Source of the DNA: Klebsiella pneumoniae
Lineage (GTDB): Bacteria > Pseudomonadota > Gammaproteobacteria > Pseudomonadales > UBA5518
Reading direction: 5' to 3'
Assembly: GCA_945862145.1 (NCBI GenBank)
Contig: CAMAXE010000008.1
Coordinates: 1-64,000 of the forward strand
Length of the DNA stretch: 64,000 nucleotides
Below the pieces are notes generated by a model. That model made no database searches. It saw only the letters and a program-made list of their open reading frames with translations, and was not told the DNA's origin. Both the position numbers and the translations under genes were made by a program. This document shows, piece after piece, positions 60,721-64,000 of the stretch. Within the stretch, counting starts at the first letter, position 1, and the number at the start of each line of letters is the position of its first letter.

Positions 60721-60825
60721 GAGGGCAACGCGCTCTACTTCGACACCACACTTCATGCGACGGGAGATGATCGTGCCTTCCTAGCCCATGCTTCGGGGTG
60801 GTATGCCCTGGTGCTGAGCGCCTGA
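60721..60825 (+). pseudogene. Addiction-module antidote remnant (copy B)
   Basis: Frame EGNALYFDTTLHATGDDRAF then LAHASGW to a stop. It aligns with AAHFDAVLEEAGDDPAFIAH of the antidote at 58934, including GDD-x-AF-x-AHA. The start and HTH are both missing. It is divergent from the DUF433 gene as its fuller relative is divergent from the copy A remnant. Confidence 0.62.
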
Positions 60826-60870
60826 ACCAGGTACGTTTCGAGCGTTAAACATCTTCGGGCTGGAGGCGTC

Positions 60871-62790
60871 ATGGAACGAGCACCGCCTTACGACGGGTGC
60901 GGATGGACATCCGATCTTCCTACTTTTTCGGGGTCCGAACCCCGGATTATTCGGGCCAGTCTGCAGGGCTTTGTGCGGGATGCCTCGCCCGAGCAGATCA
61001 AGGCGTGGGACGCGTCCATTCCCTGGCTTCAGAATGAATGTCGGGAACTGGAGGCACGTGACCATCAGGCCCGGGAATACACAGCCATCCTCGAATACGA
61101 GTTGCCGAGGGATTTCCGTCGCCCCGACGTGATCGTTCTGCAACGAGGGTGCGTCGTTGTGCTGGAGCTTAAGGGGGCTTTGCACCCGAGTCGCGGAGCG
61201 CTGGACCAGGCCTGGGGGTACGCGCGGGATCTGGCCGCTTACCACAGTGCGTGCGCTGGCAATGATGTGCAGCCCGTGCTCGTTACCCGGGGAGGACCTT
61301 CGACACCCACCCTTGTGGACCGCGTTCACCACGTTGGTCCGGCGGGGCTGGACGCCCTTCTTTTTCGGTTGGCACAGTCGGACTCACCTGCGGTGTCGGC
61401 CGACGCGTTTCTCAAGCCCGATGCCTATGCGCCCTTACCCACGATCGTCTCGGCGGCGCGGGAGCTGTTTCACAAGCGGCCATTGCCCCTGATCAAGCGC
61501 GCACGCGCTGCGACTGAGCCAGCTCTCGAAGCTATCACCGCCATTGCACATGAGGCGGCTCGCACCAGAACGCGACGGTTGGTACTGCTGAGCGGCGTTC
61601 CCGGCTCAGGCAAGACATTGGTGGGGCTGCAACTCGTGCATGCGGGGTGGCTAGACGATCTCGCCCTGCAGAGGGGAGGACTCAAGCCTGCTGCCGCTGC
61701 GGTGTACCTGTCAGGAAACGGTCCGTTGGTGGCGGTGCTGCAAGATGCATTGAGCGAAGGAGGCGGCGGAGGGCGCACCTTCGTGCAGGACATCAAAAAG
61801 TACGTGAAGCAGTACGGAGCCCGTCAGCGCGCCGTTCCCCCGGAGCATTTGATCGTTTTCGACGAGGCTCAGCGCGCCCACGACCGCGAGCGTGTAGCTG
61901 AGGTCCACAAAACTCCCTTGGGACAATCCGAGCCTGAGCATCTGATCGAGTTCTGCGAGCGAATCCCGGAGTGGTCGGTGCTCGTTGCATTGATCGGTGA
62001 TGGACAGGCTATCCACGTCGGCGAGGAAGTTGGCGTACCCCTGTGGGCGCAAGCGGTGTCGAAGGCCAGAGAGCGTGACAGGTGGATGGTCCATGCCGCG
62101 CCGGCCCTGTTGGAGCACTTCGGCAATTGCGGTGCCGCTATCGATTCAGATCGTACGCTCAGCCTCGATACCGAAATCCGCTTCCACCTCACGCCCAAAG
62201 TCCATCAATGGGTCGCAGGGCTACTGGGAAGAGCCCCTGCGGCCTCGCTCTCGCCCTTGGGTGACGAGTTGTTCGCGGGTGGACATCGGTTTCTCGTTAC
62301 GCGTGATCTCTCTGTCGCGAAAGCCTATTTGCACGAGCGCTATGAGGGGGCCCGAGAGGCGCGCTACGGAATGCTTGCGTCTTCCAAAGACAAGTGGCTG
62401 CCGGGGTTCGGTGTCGACAATACCTTCCAGACCACCAAGCGGTTGAAGGTAGGAGCCTGGTACAACTCGAAACCGGGTAGCGAGGATTCCTGCTGCGCGC
62501 TGCAGACCGTGGCCACCGAATTCGCCTCGCAGGGGCTTGAACTGGACTGCGCGTTGCTGGCTTGGGGATCTGACCTGCTGTGGACCGAGACAGGTTGGAC
62601 GATTCGATACTCCGGCGGCACCAGAAGCCCGCTGCGCGACCCGCTTGCCGTCCGGAAGAATGTGTATCGGGTGCTGCTCACGCGCGGACGGGATGGGACG
62701 GTGATATTTGTGCCGCCTGATGAGAGGATGGACGAAACGTACGCCCGATTGATCTCGTCAGGAGTATCTCCCCTGGATCCTGATCGCTGA
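60871..62790 (+). CDS. DUF2075 helicase with N-terminal PD-(D/E)xK-like nuclease region
   Basis: A 639-residue protein. Residues 1-200 contain RRPDVIVLQRGCVVVLELKG, a good PD...(D/E)xK nuclease core. The DUF2075 ATPase begins at LVLLSGVPGSGKTLVGLQL (Walker A, about residue 235) and LIVFDEAQRAHDRERVAE (Walker B DEAQ), followed by LIGDGQAIHVGEEVG (motif III), LDTEIRFHLTPKVHQWV and a late QGLELDCALLAWGSDL with RVLLTRGRDGTVIFVP (superfamily 1-like motifs V/VI). Such proteins are found in defence and mobile-island contexts. The lead is close to broken toxin-antitoxin genes. Confidence 0.82.
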   Translation: MERAPPYDGCGWTSDLPTFSGSEPRIIRASLQGFVRDASPEQIKAWDASIPWLQNECRELEARDHQAREYTAILEYELPRDFRRPDVIVLQRGCVVVLELKGALHPSRGALDQAWGYARDLAAYHSACAGNDVQPVLVTRGGPSTPTLVDRVHHVGPAGLDALLFRLAQSDSPAVSADAFLKPDAYAPLPTIVSAARELFHKRPLPLIKRARAATEPALEAITAIAHEAARTRTRRLVLLSGVPGSGKTLVGLQLVHAGWLDDLALQRGGLKPAAAAVYLSGNGPLVAVLQDALSEGGGGGRTFVQDIKKYVKQYGARQRAVPPEHLIVFDEAQRAHDRERVAEVHKTPLGQSEPEHLIEFCERIPEWSVLVALIGDGQAIHVGEEVGVPLWAQAVSKARERDRWMVHAAPALLEHFGNCGAAIDSDRTLSLDTEIRFHLTPKVHQWVAGLLGRAPAASLSPLGDELFAGGHRFLVTRDLSVAKAYLHERYEGAREARYGMLASSKDKWLPGFGVDNTFQTTKRLKVGAWYNSKPGSEDSCCALQTVATEFASQGLELDCALLAWGSDLLWTETGWTIRYSGGTRSPLRDPLAVRKNVYRVLLTRGRDGTVIFVPPDERMDETYARLISSGVSPLDPDR

Positions 62791-62822
62791 CTCAATTCTG
62801 ATGGTCTGAAGGCTGCTGCTTG

Positions 62823-63701
62823 TCAGCAGTAGACCTCGGAAGATGGTGACGGCTGGCCTCTGAGGCATACAGGTTGAACCGAGGCATCAGATGAATCGGA
62901 ACGATAAGCGCGTTTTCTGCGGTAAGTGACGGGTATCTCTCTCTTTCTCCGCGCACACGTTACGGCACGGGGACGCTGTTCGAGCTTAGGCGTCGAAGCG
63001 GTAACATCGATGTGCCCTGTCGTTGGGGCGTCCAAAGGCTCGACAGGCTCGGGTCTGCGTGAACGTGCCGCTTTTTCGATCGCTTCCTCGCGCCCGGTTC
63101 GACCCGGAATCGAGGCTTTTGGTTCAGGGCGTGGCACCGAGAGATGAACTGAAGATTCCGCTATGAACGTTGCGAGTATCGATCCATCTTCTCGGTCGTA
63201 TTTGAAGCGGTACTGGTCCCCACGTGCATCCGTCACCGCACCCTTGGCTTTGCTGAGAGAAGCCTCATTCGCGAACGCGCTTGCGTAGCGTAGGTGTTCA
63301 AGAAGGTCTTTCATTGCTTCCGGTTTGTGGTGCTGCAGCAGTCGTGTCCCGGCGTGATGTGTGACACGACCCTGTAGCGCTGCGAGCGTGATAGTCGCGC
63401 CTCCGCGCCCGTCACGCCTGACGTCGAGTTGATACGTAAAGAGCCGCCTGTCCATGCCTCCGAGAAACCGGCACTGCCAAAGGAGGTTTTTCTCAATGCC
63501 GTCGTTCACGCCTATGACGAGGTGTTTCAGGGCCTTTTCGGTGAAACGCTGTATGTCCCGCAGGGATGTGATGTTGGGCAGTGTCTCGTTCAGATACAGC
63601 GTTCGGTCTGCCACATAGTCGAAAACGTTCGTCACGACACGACCGGCGTGTCTCTGGGTGTAGTCCGGAGGAATGATGTCGAGGCGGGTTCGTCTACTCA
63701 T
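62823..63701 (-). CDS. Unrecognised protein, convergent with the DUF2075 gene
   Basis: A 292-residue, probably cytoplasmic protein; ATG at 63701 with AAGGGG 11 bases upstream. The N-terminal 180 residues look folded (RVVTNVFDYVADRTLYLNET, FTEKALKHLVIGVNDGIEKN, FTYQLDVRRDGRGGATITLA). The C-terminal 100 residues are Arg/Pro/Ser-rich and probably disordered and basic (VTYRRKRAYRSDSSDASVQP). I do not recognise the family. It ends 33 bp from the convergent DUF2075 gene, so a shared function is possible but only by position. Confidence 0.6.
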   Translation of the reverse strand: MSRRTRLDIIPPDYTQRHAGRVVTNVFDYVADRTLYLNETLPNITSLRDIQRFTEKALKHLVIGVNDGIEKNLLWQCRFLGGMDRRLFTYQLDVRRDGRGGATITLAALQGRVTHHAGTRLLQHHKPEAMKDLLEHLRYASAFANEASLSKAKGAVTDARGDQYRFKYDREDGSILATFIAESSVHLSVPRPEPKASIPGRTGREEAIEKAARSRRPEPVEPLDAPTTGHIDVTASTPKLEQRPRAVTCARRKREIPVTYRRKRAYRSDSSDASVQPVCLRGQPSPSSEVYC

Positions 63702-63796
63702 GGTGTTTGTTGCCCCTTCGCGTTGCGGTGAGTGAAGCCAAAAAAGGTGATTCGGAGGTCAGTGTTTGCGTGCTTGCCTGGGGCAGGCTCGGTGGA

Positions 63797-64000
63797 TCAC
63801 CACCCTCCCACCTCCTCCATCTCCACCCGATGCACCGGGCACATCGGCGGCCCGTACTGCAGATAGCGCTTCGGGATCGACAGCTGATACCCGCAGGTGC
63901 CGCAGCGCGCACGCGGCGGGTCTGCGGGGCGCGGCCGAGGGGGTTTGCGGGCGAGCGTGCCGTGGGGAAAGGGCCCGATGTCTGCGGCTATGCGCGTGAG
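63797..64000 (-). CDS. Zinc-ribbon protein, C-terminal part (5' end outside window)
   Basis: The minus-strand frame is open from the window edge to TGA at 63797, giving 67 residues. A Pro/Arg-rich stretch is followed by RCGTCGYQLSIPKRYLQYGP then PMCPVHRVEMEEVGGW, with CxxC...C (and His) arranged as a zinc ribbon. It could be the tail of a SprT-like or similar metal-ribbon protein, but the core is missing. Confidence 0.55.
   Translation of the reverse strand, partial: LTRIAADIGPFPHGTLARKPPRPRPADPPRARCGTCGYQLSIPKRYLQYGPPMCPVHRVEMEEVGGW

Noticed and set aside
1-64000. tRNA, rRNA, riboswitch or CRISPR array
   Set aside because: No cloverleaf, rRNA core, riboswitch consensus or regularly spaced repeat was recognised on either strand by eye; small RNAs cannot be excluded without a covariance-model search.

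Overview
The window is GC-rich (roughly 65% by eye) and gene-dense. The protein families suggest a Gammaproteobacterium with an environmental, probably heterotrophic life style: SorAB-type sulfite oxidation, a DUF3516 Ski2-like helicase, two Na/Pi cotransporter paralogues, CehA/McbA metallohydrolases, a Rieske oxygenase, patatin/autotransporter and sulfatase genes. The exact lineage cannot be fixed from these 64 kb. No rRNA, tRNA, CRISPR array or complete insertion sequence was seen.

Layout. 1-10 kb: end of an outer-membrane barrel gene, a 131-bp inverted-repeat element, an NTF2-like protein, a sulfatase, an orphan kinase ATPase fragment, a chemoreceptor, a PLP decarboxylase, a GPP34 protein, a sorAB sulfite dehydrogenase pair and a SnoaL-like protein. 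10-22 kb: DUF3516 helicase, Na/Pi cotransporter, amidohydrolase, amidase, a beta-lactamase-fold remnant, an M28 peptidase and an acyltransferase. 22-30 kb: a second copy of the inverted-repeat element, an octaheme-HEAT-TPR cytochrome, a sulfatase remnant, a patatin/POTRA/barrel protein, a Rieske oxygenase and a two-RCK channel-like protein. 30-38 kb: a STAS protein, a decayed Calvin-cycle cluster (cbbP remnant, intact transketolase, broken cbbZ), an NmrA-like reductase, a stand-alone sensor domain with a second Na/Pi transporter, and an outer-membrane barrel. 38-50 kb: serine hydrolase, aldehyde dehydrogenase, two CehA/McbA metallohydrolases around an SDR reductase, a DUF4239 membrane protein, a SnoaL-like protein and an epoxide hydrolase. 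50-64 kb: higBA remnants, a DapB-like dehydrogenase, a soxD remnant, a di-heme peroxidase-like protein, a two-component system, an IS3 scrap, a DddP-like M24 protein, two decayed copies of a toxin-antitoxin locus, a DUF2075 nuclease-helicase, and the end of a zinc-ribbon protein.

The strongest theme is genome decay. In transcription order cbbP-cbbT-cbbZ matches the order of classical proteobacterial cbb operons, but phosphoribulokinase is 5'-truncated with two frameshifts, and phosphoglycolate phosphatase carries an in-frame TAG plus an internal deletion. Transketolase, which also serves the pentose-phosphate pathway, is intact. A 5'-truncated soxD and an intact sorAB lie in the same window. 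Together these suggest (inference) an ancestor that oxidised reduced sulfur and fixed CO2, and a descendant that has lost both while keeping sulfite detoxification and transketolase. A second theme is repeated toxin-antitoxin decay at 50.6, 58.5-59.2 and 60.4-60.8 kb; the last two loci share a homologous leader and the same divergent layout, so they look like two copies of one ancestral module.

The best functional candidates for follow-up are the DddP-like M24 protein (possible DMSP lyase), the DUF2075 nuclease-helicase with its unrecognised convergent neighbour, the octaheme-HEAT-TPR cytochrome, and the small membrane sensor paired with a Na/Pi transporter.
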